Assembly: GCA_964526675.1 (NCBI GenBank)
Contig: CAZGLY010000012.1
Span: 9,424-73,423 of the forward strand
Direction of reading: 5' to 3'
Source: CAZADA01 sp964526675
GTDB lineage: Bacteria; Pseudomonadota; Alphaproteobacteria; Caulobacterales; Maricaulaceae
DNA: 64,000 nt
Part shown: positions 19,337 through 28,871 of the stretch, one piece after another
Position numbering within the stretch: position 1 is the stretch's first letter
How the letters are laid out: every line of letters starts with the position of its first letter
The notes under the pieces: generated by a model
What the model saw: the letters and a program-made list of their open reading frames with translations, nothing else
What the model was told of the DNA's origin: nothing
Databases searched by the model: none
Position numbers and translations under genes: made by a program

Positions 19337-21633
19337 CGGCGTCCGCCTTTTGCTTTGCCGGGCCGGCCACGCCCTGGGCCGCGACGCCCGCGCTTGTGCC
19401 GGGGATGACGGCCGGGCTCCGGCGGCGTGTCGATTTCAAACAAAAGCCCGCCCGTTTCCGGCGTCGCCTCCACCAGCCGCGCCTCCACGGCCATGCCGAG
19501 GCGATAGCGGCCGCCCGTCTCCTCGCCAATCAGAGCCTGCGCGGCGGCGTCGAAGATGAAGTACTCCCGCCCCAGCCGGCTGACGGGCGCGAGACCGTCC
19601 GCGCCCGTCTCGGTGAGCCGCAAGAAACAGCCAGCCCGCGTGACGCCGCTGATGCGCGCGTGAAACACCCCATCCACCCGGTCAGCGAGATAGGCGGCGA
19701 GATACCGATCCACGGCGTCGCGTTCCGCCGCCATGGATCGACGCTCGGCCGCGGACACCCGCTCGGCGATGGACGGAAGCCGTGGGATCTCCGCATCGCT
19801 TAAGCCGTCGGCGTGGGGTTCAGGCCCAAGGCCCAAACCCCGGATCAACGCGCGGTGCACGATCAGGTCGGCGTATCGGCGGATGGGGGAGGTGAAGTGG
19901 GCGTAGCGCGCCAAGTTCAGACCGAAATGCCCAATGTTCTCTGGGTCATAGATCGCTTGCGCTTGGCTGCGCAGGATCATTTCGCTCACCACCTCGGCGT
20001 GCTCGCCCTCGCCCTCCGCCGCGCGCGCGAGCAAATGGTTGAAGCGTTTCGCCGCAGGCGGCTCCGCCTTGTTCCACGACAGCCCCACGGTGGGCAGAAA
20101 GTCCGCCAGGCTCGCCAGCTTTTCGCGGCTCGGGCTGTCGTGAACGCGGTAGATCAGGGGGCTGCGTTTCTGCTCCAGAGTTTCCGCGGCGCTGACATTC
20201 GCCAAGATCATGAACTCTTCGATCAACCGATGGGCGTCGAAGCGCTCGCGCGTCGCCACCTCGGCCACCCGGCCGTCCTCGCCCAGGCGCACCCGTCGCT
20301 CCGGCAGATCAAGCTCGAGCGGCGCGCGGGCGTCGCGGGCGCGCGACACCGCGTGATAGGCCGCCCACAGCGGCTTCAGCACGGGCTCCAACAACGGTTT
20401 GGCCGCGCGGTCAGCGTTCCCGTCGATCGCGGCCTGCGCTTGCTCATAGCTGAGCTTGGCGGCTGAGCGCATGGTCGCGCGCATGAACTCATGGCGGCGT
20501 TTGTGACCCTGCGCGTCGAACACCATGCGCACGGCCAGGCACGGACGCAGAGCCTTTTCGCGCAAAGAGCAGAGGTCCGTCGACAGCCGCTCCGGCAGCA
20601 TCGGCGACACCCGGTCCGGGAAGTAGGTGGAGACGCCCCGTTCCTGCGCGCCGCGATCGAGCGCGGAGCCAGGGCGCACATAGGCCGCAACGTCCGCGAT
20701 CGCCACGATCACCTGGTGGCCGCCGGGATTGTCGCGGCGGTCGTCGGGGGCGGCCCACACCGCGTCGTCATGGTCGCGCGCGTCGGCGGGGTCGATGGTG
20801 ATCAGCGGCAGATGCGTGAGATCCTTGCGCCCCCCTTGAGCGATGAGATCTTCCGGCGACGGCGCGGCGGCGGTCTCCGCCAGCTCGGCTTCCGAAAAGC
20901 CGTCGGGGACGCCGTGCTCGTGCAAAGCGATCAGGCTGGCCGCGCCGGGCGACGCGGAATCGCCGATGACCTCCACGATGTCAGCGGTCTTCAAGCCGTA
21001 AAGCCGCTCATGGCTGGCGGTCGCGACGACGAGATCACCGACGTTCAACCGCGCCTGGTCGCTCTTGCGCAGGGCGAAGTCGTGCTTCAGCGCGCGATTG
21101 GTCGGCTCCAGCCGTTTCACCGCGCCCGCTTCGCGGACCACCGCCAGCAAACGCCGGCCGTCGCGGCCGAGCTTCTTCATGATCTTTGCGGAATAGGCGC
21201 CGTCGGGCTCGCGTTTCAGCCGCGCCAGCGCCCGGTCGCCAGCCCCCAGCGTTGGCCGGCCGCGCCGGCCGTCGGCCTCGCGCGCGGCGATGCGGATCAG
21301 CGGCAGGTCGCCGTCGTCGCTGAGGTTGCGCCGCTCCACCGGCCGCGCGCGCAGATCACCGTCGTCGTCGCGGTCGACCACTTCGATCATCGCCACAGGC
21401 GGCAAGCTGTCGACAGTCTTGAAGGCGCGCCGACCCGAGCGGTCGATCACGCCCTCGGCTTCCAAAGCGCGGAGCAGGCGTTTCAGCTCCACCTTTTGTT
21501 CGGAATCCAGGCCGAGGAGGCGCGCCACGTCGCGCTTCGTCGCGCTGGGATGCGTGCGCAAGACGCGCAGCACCGCGTCACGGTCGAGCGGCGCGCCGGG
21601 AGCCAGGGGCGGGGGCGATTTTGATGCAGCCAT
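19333..21633 (-). CDS. rnr: Ribonuclease R
   Basis: A 766-residue 3'-5' exoribonuclease of the RNB family. Order: N-terminal winged-helix-like region (about 15-70), cold-shock domains, the RNB catalytic domain with ITIDPADARDHDDAVW supplying the metal-binding aspartates, and a C-terminal S1 domain (about 650-740) followed by an Arg/Gly/Lys-rich tail. It degrades structured RNA and takes part in trans-translation quality control. It lies 71 nt downstream of topA and is coupled to the NUDIX gene at its 3' end. No strong ribosome site is visible at 21633; the start is set by family alignment. Confidence 0.97.
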   Translation of the reverse strand: MAASKSPPPLAPGAPLDRDAVLRVLRTHPSATKRDVARLLGLDSEQKVELKRLLRALEAEGVIDRSGRRAFKTVDSLPPVAMIEVVDRDDDGDLRARPVERRNLSDDGDLPLIRIAAREADGRRGRPTLGAGDRALARLKREPDGAYSAKIMKKLGRDGRRLLAVVREAGAVKRLEPTNRALKHDFALRKSDQARLNVGDLVVATASHERLYGLKTADIVEVIGDSASPGAASLIALHEHGVPDGFSEAELAETAAAPSPEDLIAQGGRKDLTHLPLITIDPADARDHDDAVWAAPDDRRDNPGGHQVIVAIADVAAYVRPGSALDRGAQERGVSTYFPDRVSPMLPERLSTDLCSLREKALRPCLAVRMVFDAQGHKRRHEFMRATMRSAAKLSYEQAQAAIDGNADRAAKPLLEPVLKPLWAAYHAVSRARDARAPLELDLPERRVRLGEDGRVAEVATRERFDAHRLIEEFMILANVSAAETLEQKRSPLIYRVHDSPSREKLASLADFLPTVGLSWNKAEPPAAKRFNHLLARAAEGEGEHAEVVSEMILRSQAQAIYDPENIGHFGLNLARYAHFTSPIRRYADLIVHRALIRGLGLGPEPHADGLSDAEIPRLPSIAERVSAAERRSMAAERDAVDRYLAAYLADRVDGVFHARISGVTRAGCFLRLTETGADGLAPVSRLGREYFIFDAAAQALIGEETGGRYRLGMAVEARLVEATPETGGLLFEIDTPPEPGRHPRHKRGRRGPGRGRPGKAKGGRR

Positions 21634-21704
21634 GCCCGAGACTTAGACCGATCCGGGCCGCGGTGTCGCGTCCGCCGCCGCGCCGGCGTCAAAACGGCCC
21701 GCGC

Positions 21705-24353
21705 TCACCCGGTCGCGGCGTCCCCGGCGTCGGCTTTGGCGGCCTTCGCGCCGCGGGCCTTTGCGCCAGACTTCCCGGCGGGTTTCTTCGCCGGCGTTTT
21801 CTTGGCGGCCGTCTTCTTTGCCGCGGGCTTTTTCGCCGCGGCTTTCTTGGCCGGCTTCTTGGCGGCTTTGGCCTCTTTCGCCGCGATCAAGAGCACCGCT
21901 TGATCCAAGGTCACCGCCTCCGGATCCGTCCCGGAGGGCAGGGTGGCGTTGGTCTTCTCGTGCTTCACATAGGGCCCGTAGCGCCCTTTGTGCACGGTCA
22001 CGGGCTTGCCGCTTTCGGGATGCGCGCCGAGGTCCTTGAGCGCGGCGGCTTGGCCAGGGCGCTTGCCCGCGCCGGCCTTCTTCTCCGCGATGAGGGTCAC
22101 CGCGCGGTTGAGGCCGACCTCAAACACGTCCTCGATCGTCTCGACATTCGCATAGGTCGATTTGTGCTTCACGAACGGCCCGTAGCGGCCGAGACCCGCG
22201 GTGATCATCTCGCCGTCTTCGGGGTGCGGTCCGACATCGCGCGGCAGGCTGAGCAGGCGCACCGCCTGATCCAGGTCAACATCCGCGGCGGCCCAACCCT
22301 TCGGCAGTCCGGACCGTTTCGGCTTCTCCTCGCCCTCGACGGCCATCTCCACGTAAGGCCCGAAGCGGCCGTTCTTGAGGAACACCGTGACGCCGGCCTC
22401 CGGGTGCGCGCCGAGCTCGCGGTCTTTCGGCGTTTCCTCTTCAGCGGCCGCGCCGAGCTGGCGCGTGTGCCGGCATTCCGGGTAGTTCGAGCAGCCGATG
22501 AACGCGCCATACCGCCCCAGCTTGAGGCTCAGCCGGCCGTCCGCGCAGGCGGGGCAGGCGCGGGGGTCGGAGCCGTCCTCCTTCGCCGGGAAGATATGGG
22601 GCCCGAGCGCCTCGTTGAGCGCTTCGAGCACGTCCGACACGCGCAAATCGCCGATGTCGCCGACCGCCGCGGAGAACTCCGCCCAAAACTCGCGCAGCAA
22701 GTCCTTCCAAGAGAGATCGCCGGCGGAGACTTTGTCGAGCTTCTCCTCCAACGACGCGGTGAAGTCGTACTCCACATACCGGCTGAAGAAGTTCTCCAGG
22801 AACGCCGTGACGATCCGGCCTTTGTCCTCGGGGAAGAAGCGGTTTTTCTCCATGCGCACATATTCGCGCGCGCGCAGCACCGCCAGGATCGAGGCGTAGG
22901 TGGAGGGCCGGCCGATGCCCAACTCCTCCAGCCGCTTGACCAGCGAGGCTTCGGAGAAGCGCGGCGGCGGCTGGGTGAAATGCTGTTCGGTGACGATCTT
23001 CTTCGCGTCAGCCTTCGCGCCGACGGTCACCGCCGGCAGACGCGCCTCGCCTTCTTCCTGCGCGTCGTCGAGCCCTTCGCGATAGAGCGTCAAAAAGCCG
23101 TCGAACACGATCACGGAGCCGACCGCCCGCAAGCCGACCTGGTTGTCGGCGGATGCGAGGTCGATGGTCGTGCGCTCCAGCCGCGCGCTTTCCATTTGGC
23201 TCGCCAGCGCGCGCTTCCACACAAGTTCATAGAGCCTGGCCATGTCCCCGCTGATCGGCAGGGTGCCCGGGCGGCGGGTGAAGCTGGTGGGGCGCACGGC
23301 TTCGTGCGCCTCCTGGGCGTTGCGCGCCTTGGACGAATACGCGCGCGGCTTCTCGGGCAGATACGCGCCGCTGTAGTCGCTTTCGATCACGCGTCGCGCT
23401 TGGCCGATCGCTTCGCCGGCCATCTGCACGCCATCGGTCCGCATGTAGGTGATCAGGCCCGTCGTCTCGCCGCCGAGATCGACGCCCTCATAAAGTTTCT
23501 GGGCGACTTGCATCGTCCGGTCGGCGGAAAAGCCGAGCTTGCGGGCCGCCTCCTGCTGCAGGGTCGAGGTGGTGAAGGGCGGCGCCGGGTGGCGTTTGGT
23601 CGGCTTCGCCTCCACAGCGCCGACGCTGAACGCCGCGGCCGCCACCGCGGCTTTCGCGCGTTCCGCGTCGTCCTTGGTGGCGAGGTCGAATTTGCCGAGC
23701 TTTTTGCCGTCGAGGCGCGCCAGTTTCGCGGTGAAGGGCGCCGAGCCGTCCGCCGTCGTCTGCGCCTCGAGCGTCCAGTACTCACGTGCAACGAAGCGCT
23801 CGATCTCCATCTCGCGCTCGGTGATCAGCCGCAACGCCACCGACTGCACGCGACCGGCGGAGCGCGCGCCAGGCAGTTTGCGCCAAAGCACCGGCGAAAG
23901 CGTGAACCCCACGAGGTAGTCTAGCGCACGTCGAGCCAAATATGCGTCGACCAACTCCATGTCGACATCGCGCGGTTGGGCCATCGCCTCAAGCACTGCG
24001 CCCTTCGTGATGGCGTTGAACACCACCCGCTTCACGTCTTTGCCTTTGAGCGCGCGTCGCTTCGCCAACACCTCCAGCACATGCCAGGAGATCGCCTCGC
24101 CCTCACGATCGGGGTCGGTGGCGAGAATCAAGCCGTCGGCGTCCGCAAGCGCGTCGGAGATCTGCTTCAGGTGCTTGGCGGACTTCCCGTCCACCTCCCA
24201 GGACATCGCGAAGTCTTCGTCCGGGCGGACGGAACCATCCTTCGACGGCAGGTCCCGCACATGCCCGAAGCTCGCGAGCACCTGATAGTCCGTGCCGAGA
24301 TACTTGTTGATCGTTTTCGCTTTCGCCGGCGATTCGACCACGACGACTTGCAT
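21705..24353 (-). CDS. topA: DNA topoisomerase I
   Basis: An 882-residue type IA topoisomerase. The Toprim domain starts VVVESPAKAKTINKYLG and includes ATDPDREGEAISWH; the catalytic tyrosine is Tyr303 in GLITYMRTDG. Near 590-625 is one complete four-cysteine zinc finger (CPAC...GCSNYPEC). It is followed by three zinc-less repeats (LGAHPEAG/GRFGPYVEM type) and then a roughly 55-residue Lys/Ala tail of AAKK/PAKK repeats that probably binds DNA. AGGAG precedes the ATG. It relaxes negative supercoils. It sits upstream of rnr. Confidence 0.98.
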   Translation of the reverse strand: MQVVVVESPAKAKTINKYLGTDYQVLASFGHVRDLPSKDGSVRPDEDFAMSWEVDGKSAKHLKQISDALADADGLILATDPDREGEAISWHVLEVLAKRRALKGKDVKRVVFNAITKGAVLEAMAQPRDVDMELVDAYLARRALDYLVGFTLSPVLWRKLPGARSAGRVQSVALRLITEREMEIERFVAREYWTLEAQTTADGSAPFTAKLARLDGKKLGKFDLATKDDAERAKAAVAAAAFSVGAVEAKPTKRHPAPPFTTSTLQQEAARKLGFSADRTMQVAQKLYEGVDLGGETTGLITYMRTDGVQMAGEAIGQARRVIESDYSGAYLPEKPRAYSSKARNAQEAHEAVRPTSFTRRPGTLPISGDMARLYELVWKRALASQMESARLERTTIDLASADNQVGLRAVGSVIVFDGFLTLYREGLDDAQEEGEARLPAVTVGAKADAKKIVTEQHFTQPPPRFSEASLVKRLEELGIGRPSTYASILAVLRAREYVRMEKNRFFPEDKGRIVTAFLENFFSRYVEYDFTASLEEKLDKVSAGDLSWKDLLREFWAEFSAAVGDIGDLRVSDVLEALNEALGPHIFPAKEDGSDPRACPACADGRLSLKLGRYGAFIGCSNYPECRHTRQLGAAAEEETPKDRELGAHPEAGVTVFLKNGRFGPYVEMAVEGEEKPKRSGLPKGWAAADVDLDQAVRLLSLPRDVGPHPEDGEMITAGLGRYGPFVKHKSTYANVETIEDVFEVGLNRAVTLIAEKKAGAGKRPGQAAALKDLGAHPESGKPVTVHKGRYGPYVKHEKTNATLPSGTDPEAVTLDQAVLLIAAKEAKAAKKPAKKAAAKKPAAKKTAAKKTPAKKPAGKSGAKARGAKAAKADAGDAATG

Positions 24354-24515
24354 CGCGAGCTCCTATGCCACCGCCGCGGAGACGCCGCGCGTGCGCCGCG
24401 GAACCTGGGAAACGCCTCAGCCGATGTCAACGGGCCTGCGCCGGGTGAATGTCCGAGCTGGACGTGTGTGCAAAATGAACGCGACTTTAACGCGAGTGAC
24501 CGTTCGGAGTTTGTC

Positions 24516-24692
24516 ATGCCCAGCACCACCCCGCTCGCCACGCCGGCCGACACCGCAGCCTACCTCGCGCCCCTGATTGAGGAGGCGGCGGCTTTGGCGC
24601 GCGCCGCCGGCATGTGGCGGACCAGTCGTTTGTTGAAGGCGGCGGCGCGGTCCGCCCAACGCGAGACGACCCTCACTCAACGTCCGTCGTGA
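24516..24692 (+). CDS. Small hypothetical protein between topA and dprA
   Basis: A 58-residue reading frame, MPSTTPLATPADTAAYLAPL at its start, Ala-rich and largely helical in the middle (EEAAALARAAGMWRTSRLLK). CGGAG lies 6-7 nt before the ATG. It is divergent from topA and convergent with dprA, overlapping the last 20 bases of the latter. No family is recognised. Support is its position in an otherwise empty 319-bp gap between two normally adjacent co-oriented genes, a ribosome site and sensible composition; it could be spurious. Confidence 0.45.
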   Translation: MPSTTPLATPADTAAYLAPLIEEAAALARAAGMWRTSRLLKAAARSAQRETTLTQRPS

Positions 24693-25836
24693 CGTCGGCG
24701 GCGGCCGGCGAGACCGTCACCAGATCGCCCGGAAGTTGCACCGCCTCGCCGGCCAGCTCCAGCTCGATCAGCGCTGCGGCCACCGCGCTCACGCTGGCGC
24801 CGGCGGCCCGCACGATGTCGTCGCGCGACGTCGGCGTCGGCGACAGCAGGCCCCGCACGGTCGCGCGCACGGACTGGGCTTCGCGCTCCAACGCGCCGGC
24901 CTTCATGTCGAAAGGCGGGGCGGCGCCGCCGGTCGGCTCGCTCAGGCGCAGGGGGCGGCTGAGGGCGTCGAGCACGTCGTCGGCGTCCTCGATCAAGCGC
25001 GCGCCGTCCTTGATGAGGCTGTTGGCGCCGCGCGCCCGCGGATCAAGCGGGCTGCCCGGCGCGGCCATCACTTCGCGGCCTTGTTCAAGCCCGTAGCGCG
25101 CGGTGATCAGGGCGCCGGAGCGTTTCGCGGCCTCCACAACCACGACGCCGTCCGCCAGGCCGGAGACGATCCGGTTGCGCCGGGGAAAGTCGTGCGCGGT
25201 CGGCGCCGCGCCCAACGGGCGTTCGCTGATCAACGCGCCACGCTCGGCCATCGCCAAATGCAGTTCGCGGTTTTCCGGCGGGTACACCTGATCGAGCCCG
25301 CCGGCGAGCGCGGCGGCGGTGCCGGTCTCCAACGCGCCATGGTGAGCCGCCGCGTCGATCCCCCGCGCCAGGCCGGACACGATCAAGACGCCCGCCTCGC
25401 CCAACGTGCGGGCCAAGTCGTGGGCGAACCGTCGACCGATTGCGGACGCGTTGCGCGACCCGACGATGGCGACCGCGCGCTCGGCGTCGAGCGGCGTTGG
25501 GCCGATCACGGCGATGAAGGGCGGCGGCGGATCCAGTTGGGCCAAACGCCGCGGATAGCCGGGCTCGCCAAGCACGAGGCCGCGCCCGCCAATGTCGGCC
25601 AGGCGCTCAAGCTCCTCGCGCACGACCTCTTCGGTGGGGGGCGTTGGCGGCGCTTTCGCTCCGCCGCGGCGCGCGAGACGCGGCAGCGCCTCAAGGGCCG
25701 CATGCGCCGTCCCAAACCGGGCCATGAGGTCGCGATACGTCACCGCCCCCACATTCGGCGTGCGCGTCAGTCGGATCCGCGCCAGCCGCTCCGCCTCGTC
25801 AAGGCCGGGGGAGGTGGGGGTGTCGTCGTTGGTCAC
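24673..25836 (-). CDS. dprA: DNA-processing protein DprA
   Basis: A 387-residue protein: an N-terminal SAM/HhH-like domain, a central extended Rossmann fold (VAIVGSRNASAIGRR, VSGLARGIDAAAHHGAL, FPRRNRIVSGLADGVVVVEA) and a C-terminal winged-helix domain at about 315-375. DprA loads RecA on incoming single-stranded DNA during natural transformation. The GTG start overlaps the plsY stop as GTGA, so it belongs to pyrB-pyrC'-plsY-dprA. Other competence genes are not in the window. Confidence 0.96.
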   Translation of the reverse strand: MTNDDTPTSPGLDEAERLARIRLTRTPNVGAVTYRDLMARFGTAHAALEALPRLARRGGAKAPPTPPTEEVVREELERLADIGGRGLVLGEPGYPRRLAQLDPPPPFIAVIGPTPLDAERAVAIVGSRNASAIGRRFAHDLARTLGEAGVLIVSGLARGIDAAAHHGALETGTAAALAGGLDQVYPPENRELHLAMAERGALISERPLGAAPTAHDFPRRNRIVSGLADGVVVVEAAKRSGALITARYGLEQGREVMAAPGSPLDPRARGANSLIKDGARLIEDADDVLDALSRPLRLSEPTGGAAPPFDMKAGALEREAQSVRATVRGLLSPTPTSRDDIVRAAGASVSAVAAALIELELAGEAVQLPGDLVTVSPAAADVTTDVE

Positions 25837-26477
25837 GCGGCGGTCTTTGACGCCGATGTGCGGCCGATCTTGGGCTCGTCACCCGCGAGCAGCCGCTTGA
25901 TGTTGGCCCGATGACGCCAAAACACAAACACCGCCAAAACCGCGATCACCCCAGCGGTCGCGCCCGGGGATCCAGGCCAGGGCACGGGCGGCGTTCCCAG
26001 AAGGGGGAAAAGCGCATAGACGGGCGCGAGGGCCGCCGCCGTCAGCGCGGCCAACGACGAGTAGCGGAACGTCCGCGCCATGATGAGCCACGTCAGGCAC
26101 GCCAGCGCGCCCACGGGCCAGACCGCGGCGAGCAATGTGCCGAGAAACGTCGCCACGCCCTTCCCGCCTTGGAACTTCAGCCACACGGGATAGAGGTGGC
26201 CGAGAAACGCGGCCGCCCCCGCAAGCAGACCGATGGTGTGATCAAACAGCGCCCACGCGATCAACGCCGCGATGCCGGCTTTGCCGGCGTCGAGGATCAA
26301 GGTGGCGGCGGCCAGATCCTTACGTCCGGTGCGCAGCACGTTGGTCGCGCCGATGTTGCCGGAGCCGATGGCGCGGATGTCGCCCAGCCCCGCCACGCGA
26401 ACCAACACCAAACCAAAAGGGATAGAGCCCAGCAGATAACCCCCGACCCCCGCCGCCAACACCGCCCCGATCGTCAT
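25833..26477 (-). CDS. plsY: Acyl-phosphate:glycerol-3-phosphate acyltransferase PlsY
   Basis: A 214-residue integral membrane enzyme with about five membrane segments. The three PlsY motifs are present: GSIPFGLVLVR, GSGNIGATNVLR and LKFQGGKGVATFLG. It transfers an acyl group from acyl phosphate to glycerol-3-phosphate, the first acylation in phospholipid synthesis. The ATG overlaps the pyrC' stop (ATGA) and the stop overlaps the dprA start (GTGA). Confidence 0.96.
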   Translation of the reverse strand: MTIGAVLAAGVGGYLLGSIPFGLVLVRVAGLGDIRAIGSGNIGATNVLRTGRKDLAAATLILDAGKAGIAALIAWALFDHTIGLLAGAAAFLGHLYPVWLKFQGGKGVATFLGTLLAAVWPVGALACLTWLIMARTFRYSSLAALTAAALAPVYALFPLLGTPPVPWPGSPGATAGVIAVLAVFVFWRHRANIKRLLAGDEPKIGRTSASKTAA

Positions 26478-27802
26478 CGCCCGTTCCCGCCGTCGTCGTC
26501 GCCGTCAACGGCATCATAAGCACGAAGTCCGCCCACCCACACCGAGCGCACGCGTCCGGTCAGCAGTCGACCTTCGAAGGGGGTCACCCGCCCGGCGCTG
26601 GCGAACGCAGCCGCACGGCACGCCCAGGGCGCCTCAAGATCAAGGAGCGCCATATCCGCCGGCGCGCCGGGTTCGAGCGTCCCGGCGGCGGCGTCGAGGC
26701 CGAGCAGCCGCGCCGGCCCGGCGGTCATGGGTTTCAGCGCTTGAGCCAGCGGCATCGCCCCGTCTTGCGCCAGGCGGATCCCCGCCGCCAAAAGCGTCTC
26801 GAGCCCGGGCGCGCCGGGGACGGCGTCGGGAAACGCGCGCTGCTTCAGCTCCAGCGGCGCGGCGTCATGGCTCGACGCGATGATGTCGATGGTGCCGTCG
26901 GCGACGGCCTCCACCAGCGCGTGGCGGTCCTCCTCGGCCCGCGGCGGCGGGTCCAGTCGGAACGCGGGGTTGAAGTCCGCCACGTCGATATCGTTGAAGG
27001 TCAGGTTGAACGCGTACGCGATAGCGAACACCTGCCCGGGCGCGGCCTGGCTCTTGGCCGCGCGCACCGCGTCCAACCCCGCGCGCGTTGAGACGCCGTC
27101 GGCCGCATAGATCGCGCCGACATCCCGCGCCAACCGGGCGTCCCGCGCGATCGCAATCGCCTCCGCCACCGCCGGCGCGCCGCTGAGACCGAGGCGCGCG
27201 GTGATCGCACCCGCGTGGGCGACCGCCCGCGCGCCCAAGGACGCGTCTTTCGCAGGCGACAACACCGTCAACCCATACGCTCCTGCGTAGCGCATGCCCG
27301 CGTGGAGCAGACCGGCGTCCGCGATGGGCGTGCGGCCAAGACCAGCCGCGACGATCCCCGCCTCCCGCATCAGGCCGAGCTCGGCGATCCGCCCCTCCCG
27401 TCCGTCGCCGATCGTCAAGCGTCCGATTGGCAGCACGCGCGCGCCGCCCGGCGCGTCCGCCAGGAGCGAGACCGCCTCCGGATCCTGCAGCGACGGCGCG
27501 CTGTCGGGGCTCAGAGCGACGGTCGCCACGCCGCCGCAGAGCGCGGCCCGCGCCAGGATGCCCAAATCATCCCCCGTGGCGCCGGATCGATCCGCGCGGG
27601 CGCCGACGTCAATCAGCGCCGGCGTGACGGTAAGGCCGCGCGCGTCCACGCGCGGGCCCTCGACGGACGGGGGAGCGCCGCCGCCGCGATCCGCGACGCG
27701 CCCTGCGCGCACCAGCACCCAGCCCGACCCGCCGTCGTCGCCGGTGTCGAGCCCCCCACCCGGACACACCGCGCGCGCGTTGTGGATCAGGACGTCGCTC
27801 AC
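26474..27802 (-). CDS. pyrC: Dihydroorotase-like protein PyrC', predicted non-catalytic
   Basis: A 442-residue amidohydrolase-fold protein of the dihydroorotase family, but the metal ligands are gone. Where active class I enzymes have DxHxHxR, this protein reads PALIDVGARADRSG with no histidines, and the usual DHAP segment reads IIASSHDAAP. This matches the inactive PyrC' partners encoded beside pyrB that serve as structural subunits of aspartate transcarbamoylase. An active dihydroorotase would then be encoded elsewhere. The GTG at 27802 overlaps the pyrB stop (GTGA), supporting a stoichiometric complex. The symbol is used in the pyrC' sense. Confidence 0.88.
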   Translation of the reverse strand: MSDVLIHNARAVCPGGGLDTGDDGGSGWVLVRAGRVADRGGGAPPSVEGPRVDARGLTVTPALIDVGARADRSGATGDDLGILARAALCGGVATVALSPDSAPSLQDPEAVSLLADAPGGARVLPIGRLTIGDGREGRIAELGLMREAGIVAAGLGRTPIADAGLLHAGMRYAGAYGLTVLSPAKDASLGARAVAHAGAITARLGLSGAPAVAEAIAIARDARLARDVGAIYAADGVSTRAGLDAVRAAKSQAAPGQVFAIAYAFNLTFNDIDVADFNPAFRLDPPPRAEEDRHALVEAVADGTIDIIASSHDAAPLELKQRAFPDAVPGAPGLETLLAAGIRLAQDGAMPLAQALKPMTAGPARLLGLDAAAGTLEPGAPADMALLDLEAPWACRAAAFASAGRVTPFEGRLLTGRVRSVWVGGLRAYDAVDGDDDGGNGR

Positions 27803-28764
27803 GAGCCGGCCTCCGAACCGCCGGCCGGCGGGTGGTCCCAACCACCGGCCGCTTCCGCAACCAACTCCAGCACGGCCATGCGCACCGCGAGGCCGGACGA
27901 GACTTGCTGGCTGATGACGCTCACCTCCAAATCATCGGCGAGGTCCGGAGCGATCTCCACGCCGCGGTTCATCGGCCCCGGGTGCATCACGAGGGCGCCC
28001 GGCTTGGCGCGCGTCATCACGGCGCGGGTGAGCTGAAAGAAATGCGCGTACTCGCGCACGGAGGGGAAGACCGGACCAGACAAGCGCTCGGTCTGGACCC
28101 GCAGCGTCATCACGGCGTCGCAGTCCGCCGCGGCGGAGGCGGCGTCGCGATGGACGCTGACGCCCCAGCTTTCCACGTCCCGCGGCAACAAGGTCGGCGG
28201 CGCCGCCACCCGCACCTCCGCGCCGAGCATATGCAGCAGCGTGACATTGGAGCGTGCGACGCGGCTGTGGGCCAAATCCCCGATGATCGCGATCCGCAAC
28301 CCCTCCAGGCGGCCAAGGCGGTTGAGCAGCGTGAGCGCGTCAAGGAGCGCTTGGGTCGGGTGCGCGTGGGCGCCGTCGCCGGCGTTGACGACGCTTGCGC
28401 GCACGGCGCGATTGACGGCCACCGCCGCCCCCGCCGCGGCGCTGCGCAACACGATGATGTCGCCGCGCAGCGCGTCCAACGTGGCGGCGGTGTCGATCAG
28501 GCTTTCGCCCTTCTCCGTCGACGCGCCGGAGTCGCTGACATTGATCACATCCGCGCCGAGCCTCTTGGCCGCCATCTCGAACGAAGCGCGGGTGCGGGTG
28601 GACGGCTCGAGAAAGAGGTTGAAAACCACCCGATCCCGCAAGGCGTCGCCGCGGGGAAAATCGTCGCGCCAGAGCGCCTGGGCGCGATCCAATATCCGCT
28701 CCGCCTCGAGACGATTCAGCGCCGCGATCGAGAGCAGGCTGGCGTGGCGGAACGCATCAGTCAT
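27799..28764 (-). CDS. pyrB: Aspartate carbamoyltransferase catalytic subunit
   Basis: A 321-residue transcarbamoylase. The carbamoyl-phosphate site is FLEPSTRTRASFE, the aspartate-side motifs are AGDGAHAHPTQALLDA and VMTLRVQTER, and VMHPGPMNRG closes the active site. It condenses carbamoyl phosphate (made by the CarB of this window with CarA) and aspartate in pyrimidine synthesis. The ATG at 28764 is chosen by family alignment over long upstream extensions antisense to the AEC gene. No pyrI is present; pyrC' follows by a 4-nt overlap. Confidence 0.97.
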   Translation of the reverse strand: MTDAFRHASLLSIAALNRLEAERILDRAQALWRDDFPRGDALRDRVVFNLFLEPSTRTRASFEMAAKRLGADVINVSDSGASTEKGESLIDTAATLDALRGDIIVLRSAAAGAAVAVNRAVRASVVNAGDGAHAHPTQALLDALTLLNRLGRLEGLRIAIIGDLAHSRVARSNVTLLHMLGAEVRVAAPPTLLPRDVESWGVSVHRDAASAAADCDAVMTLRVQTERLSGPVFPSVREYAHFFQLTRAVMTRAKPGALVMHPGPMNRGVEIAPDLADDLEVSVISQQVSSGLAVRMAVLELVAEAAGGWDHPPAGGSEAGS

Positions 28765-28871
28765 GGCGCGCGAGTCCCGGGGCGCTGTCGAAGCCGATGG
28801 TCCAGCCCGCAGCGCGGGGTGACACATACCGTTGAGTCGCGTTGTCGCCAAATCCCACAGCCAAGCCGTCC

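Noticed and set aside
21705..21900. Lys/Ala repeats at the topA end as a separate histone-like gene
   Set aside because: They are in frame with topA and follow its zinc-less repeats without a break, a known form of TopA tail.
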